Assembly: GCA_947685225.1 (NCBI GenBank)
Contig: CANTUV010000008.1
Location: forward strand, 43,893,501 to 43,957,500
Direction: 5' to 3'
DNA length: 64,000 nt
Origin: Garcia nutans
Lineage: Eukaryota > Streptophyta > Magnoliopsida > Malpighiales > Euphorbiaceae
The notes beneath the pieces were generated by a model, which saw only the letters and a program-made list of their open reading frames with translations, did not search any database and was not told the DNA's origin. Made by a program: the position numbers and the translations under genes. Shown one piece after another: positions 43,670-55,879 of the stretch. The first letter of the stretch is position 1; each line of letters starts with the position of its first letter.

Positions 43670-44914
43670 TCAATTCTGAAACAATTGAGGATATTGCTCT
43701 CGCATAGTCTGCTCACTTTCCCATGTTGCTTCTTCTTTTGCATGATTCTTCCAAAGAATCTTCACCAATGGTACTCTCTTGTTCCTCAATTCTTTCACTT
43801 CCCAAGCCAAGATAGCAACTGGTTCCTCTTCAAATGACAAGTCTGGGCTCACTTCAATAGATTCAAATGGTAACACATGAGATGGATCTGACCTGTACCT
43901 CCTCCACATAGAAACATGAAACACATTATGAATACGATCCAACTCAGGTGGCAAAGCAAGCCGATAAGCCACTGGCCCAACTCTTTCTAACACTTCATAC
44001 GGTCCGATGAAACGAGGACTCAATTTCCCTTTCCGACCGAACCTCAAAATCTTCTTCCAAGGAGATACTTTCAAAAATACCTTATCCCCAACATCAAACT
44101 GAATGTCTCTCCTCTTCAGATCTGCATAGGACTTCTGTCGATCTGAAGCTGCTTTCAATCTGCCTCGAATCAACTTCACTTTCTCTTCAGTTTCTTGAAT
44201 CAAATCAGGCCCAATCAACTTGCTATCACCAAGTTCACTCCAACAAAGAGGTGTTTTGCACCGTCTGCCATACAATGCCTCAAATGGGGCCATTCCGATG
44301 CTGGACTGGTGACTGTTATTATAAGCAAACTCCACAAGAGGTAAGAATCTATCCCAACTTCCAGAGAAATCGATGACACAGCTTCTCAACATATCCTCAA
44401 CAATCTGTATCACCCTCTCAGACTGTCCATCCGTCTGTGGATGAAAAGCAGTACTGAAGTGTAGTCGAGAACCCAAAGCTCTGTGCAAACTCTTCCAAAA
44501 TCTCGAAGTAAACCTGGGATCTCGATCAGACACCAAAGAAGTTGGAACACCATGCAATTTCACAATCTCTTGGATGTACAGCTCAGCCAACCTCTCCAAA
44601 GAATAATCCATCCGAACGGGGAGGAAATGAGCTGTCTTAGTCAATCTATCCACAATCACCCATATGGCATCATGTTTCTTTTGTGTCAATGGCAAACCAG
44701 ACACAAAGTCCATGGTCACTCTTTCCCACTTCCATTATGGCACTGACAACGGTTGAAGCAACCCAGTTGGAACTTGATGCTCTGCTTTAACCTTCTGACA
44801 AGTGAGACATTTTGATACAAACTCAGCAATGTCTCTCTTCAACCCAATCCACCAATAATGCTGTCTCAAATCATGATACATCTTCGTATTACCCGGATGC
44901 ATAGCAAATAAAGA
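43670..44914 (-). CDS. Tekay-2 integrase with chromodomain
   Basis: Continues the polyprotein in frame after a TAG that stands for Gln before SLFAMHPG. The zinc region ends KCLTCQKV. A second stop replaces Glu in the SVPEWKWERV stretch, after which the frame is open for 349 codons. All three catalytic acids are kept: TMDFVSGLPL, SDRDPRF and HPQTDGQSE. The GPY-type motif is LSPRFIGPYEVLERVGPVAY. The chromodomain is at the C-terminus (VPLVKILWKNH, EATWESE). Integrase inserts the DNA copy and the chromodomain biases where. With two stops the copy is probably inactive without read-through. Confidence 0.9.
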
Positions 44915-47900
44915 CTAATGAGCTTCCTCTAAAATGATCCTCTTCAAGTCAGCATTATCGGGTACACACAATCTGTTCTTGAACCATAGGCTCCCATCAT
45001 TCCTCACAACAAAATCTCTAGTCTTTCCACTCTCACAATCTAAAACAATCTTCTGAATCTTCTTATCAGTCAACTGAGCCTCTTTGATCTGATCCAACAA
45101 CACAGGCTTCAATTGTAACTGTGCCAATAATGCACCATCATCACAAAGTACAAAACTGGCACGCAAAGCTCTCAACTCAACAAGCAACGAGAGCGAGTAA
45201 ACTGTTAAACCAGCTAAAGACTTCCGACTTAAGGCATCAGCAACCACATTTGCTTTACCTGGATGATAATCAATCAAGCAGTCGTAGTCTTTAATCAATT
45301 CCAACCATCTCCTCTGCCGAAGGTTGAGCTCTTTCTGAACACCCAAATACTTCAAACTCTTGTGATCAGTGTAAATGAAACATTTCTCCCCAAACAGATA
45401 ATGGCGCCAAATCTTTAATGCAAACACAATGGCTGCCAATTCCAAATCATGGGTGGGGTAGTTAAGCTCATGCGGTTTCAACTGACGAGATGCATAAGCT
45501 ATAACTTTCCCTTCCTGCATCAGCACACATCCCAAACCACTATGTGACGCATCACTGTAGATCACATATGGTTTGCCTTCTACAGGTAAAGTAAGAACAG
45601 GCGCTTGAGTCAACATATCTCTCAACTGCTCAAAGCTAGCCTGACACTGATCTGTCCACACAAATCTCACTCCCTTACGAAGCAATCTGGTGAGTGGAGT
45701 AGCTATCAAAGAAAACCCTTTCACAAACCGCCGGTAATAGCCTGCCAAACCCAGAAAACTTCTAACCTCTGTCACTGACTTGGGTGGACTCCAATTCAAA
45801 ATTGCTTCAACTTTACTCGGATCAACTCTGATGCCTTCTGCTGAAACAATATGTCCAAGAAAAGCTACTTGATCCAACCAGAACTCACACTTCGACAATT
45901 TGGCAAATAACTGCTTTTCTCTCAAAATCTGCAACACAATCCGCAGATGCATATCATGTTCCTCTTCATTCCTCGAATACACCAGGATATCATCGATGAA
46001 GACCACTACAAACTGATCCAAATAGGGCCTAAACACCCTATTCATCAAATCCATAAAAGCTGCAGGTGCATTCGTCAGACCAAAAGGCATAACTAAAAAT
46101 TCATAGTACCCATACCTGGTCCTGAAAGCTGTCTTCGGAACATCTTCAGCTCTGACTCTCAGCTGATGGTACCCAGATCTCAGATCAATTTTAGAAAACA
46201 CAGCTGCATCCTTCAATTGATCAAAGAGATCATCGATTCTAGGCAAAGGATATTTATTCTTAATTGTCACTTTGTTCAATTGCCTATAGTCGATACATAA
46301 CCTCATGGTACCATCTTTCTTCTTTACAAAGAGCACAGGAGCTCCCCAAGGAGAAACACTGGGGCGAATGAATCCTTTATCCAACAGCTCCTGTAATTGC
46401 ACTTTCAACTCCCTCAATTCTGCTGGTGCCATTCTGTAAGGAGTAATCGAGATAGGAGTGGTACCAGGCAACAATTCAATACCAAACTCCACCTCTCTCT
46501 CAGGTGGCAATCCTGGCAACTCCTCAGGAAAAACATCAGGGAACTCTGCAACTGTGGCAATGCTATCAATAGGAGAACTCTTCACTCTAGTATCTACCAC
46601 ATGAGCAAGATAAGCTTCACACCCCTTCCTAATCAACCTCCGGGCTGCAACAGCTGAAACAAATAAGGAGGCTAACTGTTCCTGCTCATTAGATACTATC
46701 ACCTCTCTCCCATCACCGGTTCTCAAAGAAACAATTTTCTTTTTACAATCCACCACAGCTCCATGTCGAGATAGCCAATCCATGCCTAAAATCACATCAT
46801 ATTCCTTAAATGGCATCTCAATCAAATCTCCAAGGAACTCCTCACCCTGCACCCTCACTGCACTATCTCGATGCACTTTACTCACAATCACACTATGCCC
46901 TATCGGATTTGTCACCAAAACATCAAACCCTAGGGACTCAGCATGCATATCAGACACAGGCAATACAGATGCACTAATATAAGAATGGGTGGAACCCGGA
47001 TCAATCAAAGCAAGTACTGCAGTATCAAATAAAGAAAAAGTACCAGCTATGACCGCCGATGCATCCGGCTGTCTCTGCATAACATACATCCTCTGGGAAG
47101 AACCAACCTCCTCCGGTCTAGTCTCCCTGGATGCAGCACCACCTCTAGAACTGAACCCTGCTCTACCACCTCGGCTGGCACCTCTGCCTCCCCTCACACT
47201 GGCTCGAGAAGCGGCAGAATCAACTGACATCTGCCTCTGCCTCTCAGGGCAATCTCTCACAAAGTGATCCGGTGACCCACACCTGAAACATACCCCAGCA
47301 ACACCAGCTTTCCAACATGGACCACCATGGGGCCTCCCACAATGGATGCAAATAGGTAAGGTGGATCTCTGAACCATAGGGGTTGGAGCACTTGCCACTG
47401 AAGCTGCAGGTCTGAATCTTTGTCTCTGGAACTGCACTGATCTACCTGCTGGTCTCTGGCTCCTACTATTCCGAGGAACAAAGCTTCCTCTACCCCTCTT
47501 TGCTGAAGAAGACCCTGCCTCAAACTGAGGCCTTCTCACTCTGACCTCTTCCTCTGATGCAGCTGCAATCACTTGAGCCCTTTCTACATCTCGAGCTGCT
47601 GCCACTAGCTGGGAGAAATCGTGATATCTAGACCCGGCCACTAAGCACATGATAGAGGGTCTCAATCCCTCCTGAAACCTCCTGCATCTATCTATCTCAT
47701 CAGCAATAATGCCACCAGCATAATGACTCAATCTAATAAACTCAACCTCATATTCAGTTACAGTCTTGCTATCTTGCTTCAAGCTCAAGAACTCCATCTT
47801 CTTCATATCCTTATACTCCCTTGGAGTATACTTCAACTCAAATTCTCTCAAGAAATCAGTGTAAGACAGTGTTGGAGGATCATCCATAGAATGGGGCACC

Positions 47901-48310
47901 GTCTTCCACCAATCGTAGGCATCCTTCTGTAGCAAAGATCTTGCATAGTCAAACTTTTCCTCTGAGGTGGCTTGCAACTGAACAAATACTCTCTGGACTC
48001 TGTCAAGCCACTGTTCTGCCACAGCTGGATCAACTGTGCCTAAGAAATCCTCCGCTCCATATTTCCTCAGTTTATCATAATGCCTTACTGGTACTGAAGG
48101 CTGAGGGGGTGGTGGCTGTGGTTGCACAGGTGCTTGTCTCATAGCTTCCATCATATGCACAAACCAAGCTGGTGGAACCTCCTCACCAGTTGGTCTCCCC
48201 GACACCGAAGCAGGTGCCTCCCCAGCACTCTCAACTCTAACTCCCTCATCAGGAGCAACACTCTCCTCACTGCCCTCAACTGACTGTCTCAAATGAGGAT
48301 CCATCAACAC
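44915..48310 (-). CDS. Tekay-2 Gag-Pro-RT-RNase H polyprotein
   Basis: One open frame of 1131 codons, starting at 48310 or at MDPHLRQSVEG (48304). Gag occupies about residues 1-360, with a CCHC knuckle CFRCGSPDHFVRDCP near 341-355. Protease has LIDPGSTHSYIS near 436 and VILGMDWLSRHG near 506. RT has LCIDYRQLNKVTIKN, DLRSGYHQL and the VFIDDILVYS catalytic box near 770. RNase H has YSDASHSGLGC near 918, ELAAIVFALKIWRHYL and YTDHKSLKYL. The frame ends at ILEEAH with a TAG for Gln and continues into integrase. The length and order are those of an intact Tekay/Del element. Confidence 0.95.
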   Translation of the reverse strand: MLMDPHLRQSVEGSEESVAPDEGVRVESAGEAPASVSGRPTGEEVPPAWFVHMMEAMRQAPVQPQPPPPQPSVPVRHYDKLRKYGAEDFLGTVDPAVAEQWLDRVQRVFVQLQATSEEKFDYARSLLQKDAYDWWKTVPHSMDDPPTLSYTDFLREFELKYTPREYKDMKKMEFLSLKQDSKTVTEYEVEFIRLSHYAGGIIADEIDRCRRFQEGLRPSIMCLVAGSRYHDFSQLVAAARDVERAQVIAAASEEEVRVRRPQFEAGSSSAKRGRGSFVPRNSRSQRPAGRSVQFQRQRFRPAASVASAPTPMVQRSTLPICIHCGRPHGGPCWKAGVAGVCFRCGSPDHFVRDCPERQRQMSVDSAASRASVRGGRGASRGGRAGFSSRGGAASRETRPEEVGSSQRMYVMQRQPDASAVIAGTFSLFDTAVLALIDPGSTHSYISASVLPVSDMHAESLGFDVLVTNPIGHSVIVSKVHRDSAVRVQGEEFLGDLIEMPFKEYDVILGMDWLSRHGAVVDCKKKIVSLRTGDGREVIVSNEQEQLASLFVSAVAARRLIRKGCEAYLAHVVDTRVKSSPIDSIATVAEFPDVFPEELPGLPPEREVEFGIELLPGTTPISITPYRMAPAELRELKVQLQELLDKGFIRPSVSPWGAPVLFVKKKDGTMRLCIDYRQLNKVTIKNKYPLPRIDDLFDQLKDAAVFSKIDLRSGYHQLRVRAEDVPKTAFRTRYGYYEFLVMPFGLTNAPAAFMDLMNRVFRPYLDQFVVVFIDDILVYSRNEEEHDMHLRIVLQILREKQLFAKLSKCEFWLDQVAFLGHIVSAEGIRVDPSKVEAILNWSPPKSVTEVRSFLGLAGYYRRFVKGFSLIATPLTRLLRKGVRFVWTDQCQASFEQLRDMLTQAPVLTLPVEGKPYVIYSDASHSGLGCVLMQEGKVIAYASRQLKPHELNYPTHDLELAAIVFALKIWRHYLFGEKCFIYTDHKSLKYLGVQKELNLRQRRWLELIKDYDCLIDYHPGKANVVADALSRKSLAGLTVYSLSLLVELRALRASFVLCDDGALLAQLQLKPVLLDQIKEAQLTDKKIQKIVLDCESGKTRDFVVRNDGSLWFKNRLCVPDNADLKRIILEEAH

Positions 48311-48454
48311 CTAATACTGCAAACACAACAGGACACACCTTATTAAAGATCAAAGATTGCCAATCCCAAACATGTATTTTCTTTCAAAAACTCACTTTTT
48401 AATTCAAAATATTCTTTTTATAACATATTACCTAGGTTGAGAATCTCAAACCTA

Positions 48455-48467
48455 GGCTCTGATACCA
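48455..48467 (-). other. Tekay-2 primer binding site (initiator-Met tRNA)
   Basis: TGGTATCAGAGCC on the minus strand, 7 nt inside the 5' LTR, a full match to the initiator-Met primer site used by most plant gypsy elements. Confidence 0.9.
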
Positions 48468-48474
48468 AAACAAT

Positions 48475-51015
48475 TGTAACACCCCCACATCCAATGCACA
48501 CACACTACAACTACAACCATGTAGCATAAGTGCACCAAACATAGGGATGCTACGGTTTTCTTCAACATTCAAAACATTTAAATAGATACAATATTATTAT
48601 CATTATATAATATAGAAAGGTAGATCATTTACTTTTAAAATAAAACACATTAGATATATATATATACATACATATAGTTATTTCACAGCGGAAGTCATAA
48701 AATATTTACATATTTGAAAACACTTAATTCCATATTTACAAATATACAAATATGTACCTTTAATCAATACTTTACAAAATATAAAAAAAATTATACATGA
48801 TTGGCAAATCTCCTTTGATCTTTAAGTCTCCAAAATCAACTCTTCAATGTCTACCCTCACTCGGTCTCGAAGAGCTCTCGGGTTCGATTCTAACAGTTCT
48901 ATCACCTGCGCGATTAAACACTATCGCGCTAAGCCAAGGGCTTAGTAAGATAATCATGCTAATGATATGACTTCATGCAATGCAATGTCATTTCTCAAAC
49001 CATAATATATATGTAACATCATATATGCAAAATTAACAATATACTTTCACATTACATATCACATTTTATTATCTTTTCATATACCTCATTAGTATTCATT
49101 TAATCATCAATACAAAGCAAAACAAACATCATTCATGACTCACATTAACCATAGACAAGCATGGGCCCAAGACACACTAATATGCCATTCAATTTTCAGA
49201 GTTAATGTTTTGGTTCTATCATCACATTTATCAATATCAATATCATAGACCCAACTAGGCTTCAAGGATTAAGTTCAACCAAGCTTCAAGGGGAGCAAAG
49301 CATGCTAAGCTTCTACCCAACTTGGCTTCAACAACTAACCCAACCTAGCTTCAAGGGTGGTAACATCTCAATTAGGCTTCAAGGATTCAATCCAACCTAA
49401 CTTCAAGAGATTGTTACACTTATTAGGCATGCCACCAACAACCAACTCTGAAAATGGAATAACACATTAGCCACACAATTCATTTATTATTCAATTATCA
49501 TTTCCATTTCCAATTATCATCAACATTTAGGCATACATGCCTTCTTTCTCTCAATATCATCATCATAGCCAATAACAATGGCTTCGTATCACATTTCACA
49601 TTTCAATTCATATTATGCATAAAGCATCATTGATATCACATCTTTGATATAACATTTCAAGGTACATTACTCATAAAACACATTACCTTTCACAATGCAT
49701 AACATAACCTTGTTTAAATCTCAACAATGCAATTAGGGCAAAGAACAATTTATATGATTCATAGCTTTAAGATCTTTCATATGCATTTGATTAGCTCATT
49801 CATAGTTTAAAGTATGTTTAGAGTGTTTAAGTTTAGGTTTAGGAACCAACCTACCTTTGAAGAACCAAAACATTGCAACTAGGTCAAGAAAAACAAAACT
49901 TACCTAACCCATATGAGAGACACGGGCAGCACACATGAGGGACACGGCCAGGCTTGTGGCCGTGTCTCTCAACTCAATTAGACAGTAGGCAACACGGCTT
50001 ATGGACACGGCCGTGTCTCTTCAACCAAAACTCACAGTAGCTCACACGGCTTGGGAACACGGCTGTGTCACCCAAAAATTAATCCAACACGTCCAAAATC
50101 ATATGACTTGGCCGTGTCTCACATGGCCTTTGGCCGTGTCTTCCAAAACCCAAACCCTAATATGCACAACTTTCCTCTAATTGCACTCAAACTCATCAAA
50201 CCCCATATAACATGTTTCAAATGAATGGAATCAATGTTTTAAACACAAATTCTACATGTTTATCACAATATTCTTTATTAAAACACATCAACCAAAACAT
50301 TAACATCACATGTAACACATATCCCCTCAAAACCCTAAAACTAACATTTTTCTCCATCTTTCAAAAATCAACTCACTTCTTTCATCAATTCATTCATAAA
50401 ATTCAAGATCAAGCTAATCAAATATACTTGATTAAAACAAAATCAAGCAACACACTCTTAGATCATCTATCAATTTCACATATCATTTAAAACAAGCAAT
50501 AATCCAAAAGAGAACTTACCTAAAGTGAAGAAATTCCACAATTCTTCAACTTGATTCTTCAATTCTCCCTTCAATCTTGATTCAAGTATCAAAAACACTT
50601 CTCTTTGCCTTTGTCTTCTTCAATGGCCGGCACAAACATGAGAAGAAAAGAAAATGCACAAGTCAACCTCTCTTTCCTTCTTTTAATCTCCACCATGCAA
50701 TTCATCCAAGCAATTACTAAAATGCCCTCAAACATATCACTAACCTTTTGTCTTATATGAGCCCATAAATGAACTTTCACATGCCATACAAAATATCTCC
50801 TTCCACTAACCAACACCTTGACCAACTCTTTTGACCAATGTATATGTTATATATATCACAATATACACAACATATAAACTTGTCTCTAAACCCTAAATTC
50901 TTTCCCAAAACACTTATACTTTTCTTTTCTCAATTTAAACCAACAATACAACCACAACAACAACAACAACAACAACAACATGCAAAACTTCTAGAGCATA
51001 AATGAGGATATTACA
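48475..51015 (-). repeat. Tekay-2 5' LTR (2541 bp)
   Basis: Same length and nearly identical to 41083-43623 (offset 7392). It contains the promoter end (TATA-like box near 50847-50856) that would drive the element. Confidence 0.95.
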
Positions 51016-51020
51016 CTCCT

Positions 51021-52050
51021 TGCATAATCAAGTATTTAACAAATATAATCAATGTGCATTATATGCATATACAAAACTATACAAAACATCATTTATTTTC
51101 AACATGTTTGCACTTGATAACTATATTGTACAAAAACTCGAGTATCCTAAAAACAAACTTATACATGTAATGTAGCACATACTGATTTGGTCTCATGGCA
51201 CAACCCTACCTTTACTGTTAATCTCTAAGCCTAGACCTGCTGAGGTCTATCAGGACTTCCCTACTTTTTACTTTTATCACCTGCATAATACAATTAACCA
51301 TGTTAAGCTTAAAAGCTTAGTGTTACATATTTTGATAATAATAAATATTTAAAAAATATATTTCCTTGTGGCATAAAAATGCATTATACTCCCAATGCAA
51401 TATAATATTGATATAATTCACCAACATATCACAGTCACATACATTGGGTCTAACAAAGTCCCTGCATAATATTTAGGTTCCACAAAGATTGATTTGGCCT
51501 ATTGCGACCCAAAGGTTCAACACGATAATAAAGTGTCACATATCACTCGAAGGTTGTCCCCTTCCCGACACCAAAGATAAAGTGTCAAATATCACCCAAA
51601 GGCCATCTCTATAGTACAACAGTGCCCGAGACTTGCATGTCTCACCTGAAGGTGTAATATCACACCCATAGGCACATAACATCATGATGTATCATTGGCA
51701 TGCCAACTTGGCAGAACCGTTATTAACATTCTGGAACAAGTAATTGTGTAAGGCAAACGTACACAACATCTAATCACATTTTCATGTTCTCATTTAAAAC
51801 ATCATTTTTGCCATATTTTTCATGTGATCAACTCATTCCATGATCATTTCCACATTTCATCTCATTTATTAATTTCCCATATTTTTTCATATTTCATAAC
51901 TATTTCCATATTTTCCATTCACATTAAACACAATCCTTGATCACATTCATAATATGATTCATTTTCACCTTCCATACATTATACAAAACACTACCATTCA
52001 CCATAAAATAATATTCTTTAAGTTAAATTTAATGTACAAATCATAATTTT
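51021..52050 (-). repeat. Tekay-like LTR, last piece
   Basis: Continues the LTR of 29565-29866. It has the landmark CACCTGCATAATAC with the second hairpin in changed form (TTAAGCTTAAAAGCTTAG near 51305-51322). No coding sequence is seen and no clear LTR terminus was found. The stretch 52051-52249 is AT-rich with nothing recognisable. Confidence 0.6.
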
Positions 52051-52249
52051 AAAAATAATATAAAGGTTATAAATAATTCAATGTATATATGTGTTTCCTA
52101 TGGTATTTTTATTTGATTTTTTGTTGTTTTTTTTAAATGATTTGTTCAAGTTGTTATAAGGAATTCAAGCTAAAGCGAAACAATTAACAAAAGGAGGTGG
52201 AAGGTGCTAAGTCCATCATTTAAAGGGATTAAGAGAGGTCCAACACAAA

Positions 52250-52720
52250 TTGAGACACGGGTAGCCATCTTGGCCATGTCACATAACATAGCCAAGATTA
52301 AGTTCACAAGGCCGTGTCTTTCACAAGCATGAAGGGAAACAATGCAAGTTGACAGAACTGAACACGGGCAAGAGTCTTGGCCATGTCATATACCCGTGTC
52401 ACATTATAGGGCCAAGACTTAAGGTCACATGGCCGTGTTTCTCTCAAGCAAGAAGAGAAACAAATGCAAGTTGGGAAGAACTGAACACGGGCAAGGGTTT
52501 TAGCCATGTGATCTATCCATGACACCAACCCAAAGAAACTAAAGAAAGGCAGAAGCAGGGAGGCAGAAGAGGACACAGGCATAAGACACGGCCTTATCTC
52601 TAACAGTGGAAGAAATATGTATTTCAAAGGCAGTAATGGACACGGCTTCATGACTTGGCCATGTCCAAGAGGGAAATGAGAGACAAGGCCAAGACTAATC
52701 TGACTTGGCCATGTCAGTGT
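52250..52720. repeat. tandem array with ACACGGGCAAG / GGCCATGTC cores
   Basis: Three or so units of about 120 bp containing CTGAACACGGGCAAG, CTTGGCCATGTCA and CACATGGCCGTGTTT. Same core family as 66-400 on the opposite strand. An open frame on the minus strand follows from the periodicity and is not a gene. Confidence 0.75.
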
Positions 52721-52739
52721 GATCTTCGTTGAATTATTA

Positions 52740-53238
52740 ACATGTTTAATGAGGTGTATTTATGATTTTGGAAGTCGGTACACGGATTATGGTTTTGTAA
52801 ATTAGAGAAGACAGGCTTTAGGTTTCTTGGTCTTTAGGAGCACAGATTGGGGTTTTATCAAAAAAGACTCTAAAACTACTTTAACATGGATTTTTTAAAA
52901 TACTTATATGTAATATGGTTACTGGAGGTATAAAGCATTGTGTGAATAATTCTAGTACTATGGTGATTTAATGGAATGAGTTACTGGTTATACAAACAAT
53001 AAAAATAAAAATTATGCTTACTGTGTATTTGTGTGTAAATTAAAATTAAAAGAATGAACTTTAAACCAAGATAGTTTAATGGATGAAATAGTAATAAATT
53101 ATCTCACTTTAAATTTAAACGAATTAAGTTAGAAAAACACACCTCCATTTGTAGATTCCACCAAAATTGAATGTTGATACAACTCTTTTACTTGCACCAA
53201 CCTTGTACTTCTTGGTTGAATGAAATCAAGACATTAAG
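52740..53238 (-). repeat. truncated Tat LTR
   Basis: AT-rich sequence ending with the conserved stretch around the donor-like site (CACCTCCATTTGTAGATTCC, then ACCAAAATTG), as in the Tat LTRs. It is interrupted by the LTR starting at 53239; ttaag (53234-53238) would be the target duplication of that insertion. Confidence 0.6.
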
Positions 53239-55508
53239 TGTGAGCAGAGATTTTTGCCCCCACTCCCATATGGAATGGTTCTTGCGACTTCGGCACTATT
53301 AGGCTCAGGGCTTTAGAGAACACTAGCCTAATTTCGGAGAAAATGGAGTTGCCACTTGGACAGGCTAGGAAAAAGAAAGGGTTGGATGACTTGATTTCTA
53401 AGAAATCCCCAACCCCTTATTGGGTTCAAAATGTTGGGTACGTGTGGGCAAGGTGAGAATGACCCAGCACCCCCACAGCGCTCGGTTCATTGGAATCGGC
53501 CTCCTTTTCAAGTCTTAATATTATAAAATTCTTAAATATAATGATATCATCCATACTACATACAATCATAGGAATAAATATCCACTTTATTTAAATCACA
53601 ACAAGGTCAAACAAAATAAATGAATAGGCACCCATTCATGGATGGAAACATGCCTTTACAATTGTCCAATATCTAAAAGAAAACTGATAAAATAGGATAC
53701 CCACTAATTGGTGGAAACATATCCTTTACATTGATCCAAAACTTAAAACAAATTGAATTACATTAAACTTAACAATTGAGGTACCCAATTATGGAAACAT
53801 ACCTCTTACAATTTCTTGAAACTAAAAATAAATCAAAACATTCATTCGAGCATTCATCATAAAATCAAATAAAAATAAATCATCCATTAAGACATGCAAT
53901 AAATCATCCATCAACACATATAATAAACATGCATCCAAACTTAAGTAAAGCAGTAGATATATGAATGTAGATTTTATGCTAAAATTATGGTTTCTTGAAT
54001 GAAATTATGGTTTAGAGGGTTTATATTAAAAAACTAGGGTTTTAGGGCTTAGGCTTTATAAAATAGGGTTTTGATTTTAAAAACTAACATTATTATTATT
54101 ATTTTAAAAAGATTATGGTTACTATGTAATTAAAAAGAAATAGAATTTAACTAGGATTTTAGGGTTTGAGTAAATTAGGGTTTGGAATTTTTATGAAGAT
54201 AATATTAGAGTTTACGGTTTAAATAAATTAGGGTTTGGAATTCATGAAAATAGGTCAAAGTTTTGATGCTGGAAGAAGTATGCTACGGTGATAATATTTA
54301 AAGAAAATACTTAAATGAAGCTACTATGATGATATATGAAAAACTTTAAACGAAGCTGTTGTGTTATATTAACTAAATGATCATGCACTTGAAAGAACTT
54401 AATCTAATAGGTTACTGGACTTGTTTCATAAGAATGACAAAACAATATCACTAATTCACGCTCCACATAAACTGATAGGAATTAAAGCTAAAGGAATATG
54501 GCTTACTGGAATCAATCTTAGACAAAGATCAGATGTATTTAATATTTAGAATCATCAAAAGCATGTTATATTGAATTAATCAAGAATGTACCGTCATTTG
54601 TTTTCTCCACCACAATTGTGCCGTTGAAATTCTGGTCGAGCAATACCAAGATAGCGTGTTCACTGCCTTTGTGAAGTTATATGTCTTTGATCCTTCTTTG
54701 TCTATTATTTTCTCTATTTTCTTTTCTTGCTAGGGTTTCTCCCTTGTTGATGCTTGGTTACTGAGTTTTCCAAGAGAAAAAGTCCTTCCTCCGGTCTTTA
54801 GAACCTGTATTTATATAAGTTGTATTAGGTTTAAAGATAGTGAAGCTTTCCATTTTTAGAGCAGATTCCCTAATGCATATTGAATTAATCAATTTGAATT
54901 GACACAAACCGTGACCATGTCGGGTTAAAATCGCTCCAATTCGAGGCAAACCAAGACCATCTCAAATTCAAGTGACCTTAATTTGACATGGAATCGAAGT
55001 CCATATCGAATTGGGAACAAAAATTCTATATGGACTACCAAACACCAGCCCCACATCAAAATAGGGGAGCCCCATTTTGATATAGGGCTGCCCCATATCG
55101 AAACATATCAAAATGGGGCCCCATTTTGATATGGGGCTGGGGCTGTCTCCATATCAAATTAGTTCTCCCAATTTGATATGGGGAGCCTCCATATCGAATT
55201 GGGAGGCTCCCAATTTGATATGCCCAATTCGATATGGAGGCTTCCCCATGTTGGATTGGGTGCCCTAATTCAACATGGGCTACCCTGCCCTACCTAAATT
55301 AGTGAAAAATCAACCAAACCTTGAAATCAGACTCATTTAGGGTTTAACATACCTGCATCAAATAAAAACCAATCAAACTTTTAAATTAAACCTAATTAGG
55401 GTTTAAAAAGTTTAATTAGCTTATTTTAGGCCTCATTAAAATATATTAATCCAATCAAAGTTTCAAAATTAGCACCAGACTAGCTAGGGCCAAAATCAAG
55501 GGTCTACA
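53239..55508 (-). repeat. 3' LTR of Tat element D (2270 bp)
   Basis: TGTGAGCAGAG to AAGGGTCTACA, followed by a polypurine-like tract, so it is a 3' LTR of a minus element whose body extends right. Its sense start TGTAGACCCTTGATTTTGG matches Tat-3. The TATA box is at 54808-54815. U3 carries a dense array of GATATGGGG-type palindromes (55030-55290). Confidence 0.88.
55030..55290. repeat. palindromic GATATGGGG array in LTR D U3
   Basis: Eight or more copies in both orientations of CCCCATTTTGATATGGGGC and its variant CCCAATTTGATATGGGGAG, forming nested inverted repeats. It lies about 220-480 bp upstream (in sense) of the TATA box. A sparser version is in the Tat-3 LTR (26220-26440). Confidence 0.85.
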
Positions 55509-55879
55509 ATTTGCCTTATGCTTGAACGATCTTGAATTTATTCAGAGAGTGAAAAGCAACATGACTTTGAATTGATTTTGGATAAGGACAATTCTGGACT
55601 CGGGATTAGAGTTAGTTCTGGATCTAAGGATGAGATATGGACTAAAAAATAATTTGGGTTTTAGACCCGAGGTGAGTTATGGACTAAAAAATAATTTGGG
55701 TTCTAGACCCGAGGTGAGAACTGAACCAAAAAATAATTTGGGTTCTAGACTTGAGGTGAGTTCTGAACTAAAAATAATTTGGGTTCTGGACCAGAGATGA
55801 GTTTTGGACTCAAAATAATTTAGGCTCTCGACCCGGTATGAGCTCTGGACTCAAAAATAATTTAGGTTCAGGACCCGAG
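55509..55879 (-). other. element D: polypurine tract and 3' UTR array
   Basis: A decayed tract (minus strand CAAGCATAAGGCAAAT, 55509-55524) and the conserved subterminal block are followed by about seven 40-bp units of AAAAATAATTTGGGTTCTAG with ACCCGAGGTGAG. Element E is inserted at 55879/55880 with ccgag as the expected target duplication. The rest of D lies beyond the window. Confidence 0.8.

Larger units (their letters stand above)
41083..51015 (-). mobile_element. Tekay-2: young full-length chromovirus
   Basis: 9933 bp, with two LTRs of exactly 2541 bp, perfect target duplication ctcct (41078-41082 and 51016-51020), intact primer site and polypurine tract, and an almost open polyprotein. 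The only LTR difference I noticed is G at 41940 against C at 49332, so the insertion is very recent. Two in-frame stops remain, near 44914 and 44737. Confidence 0.96.
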
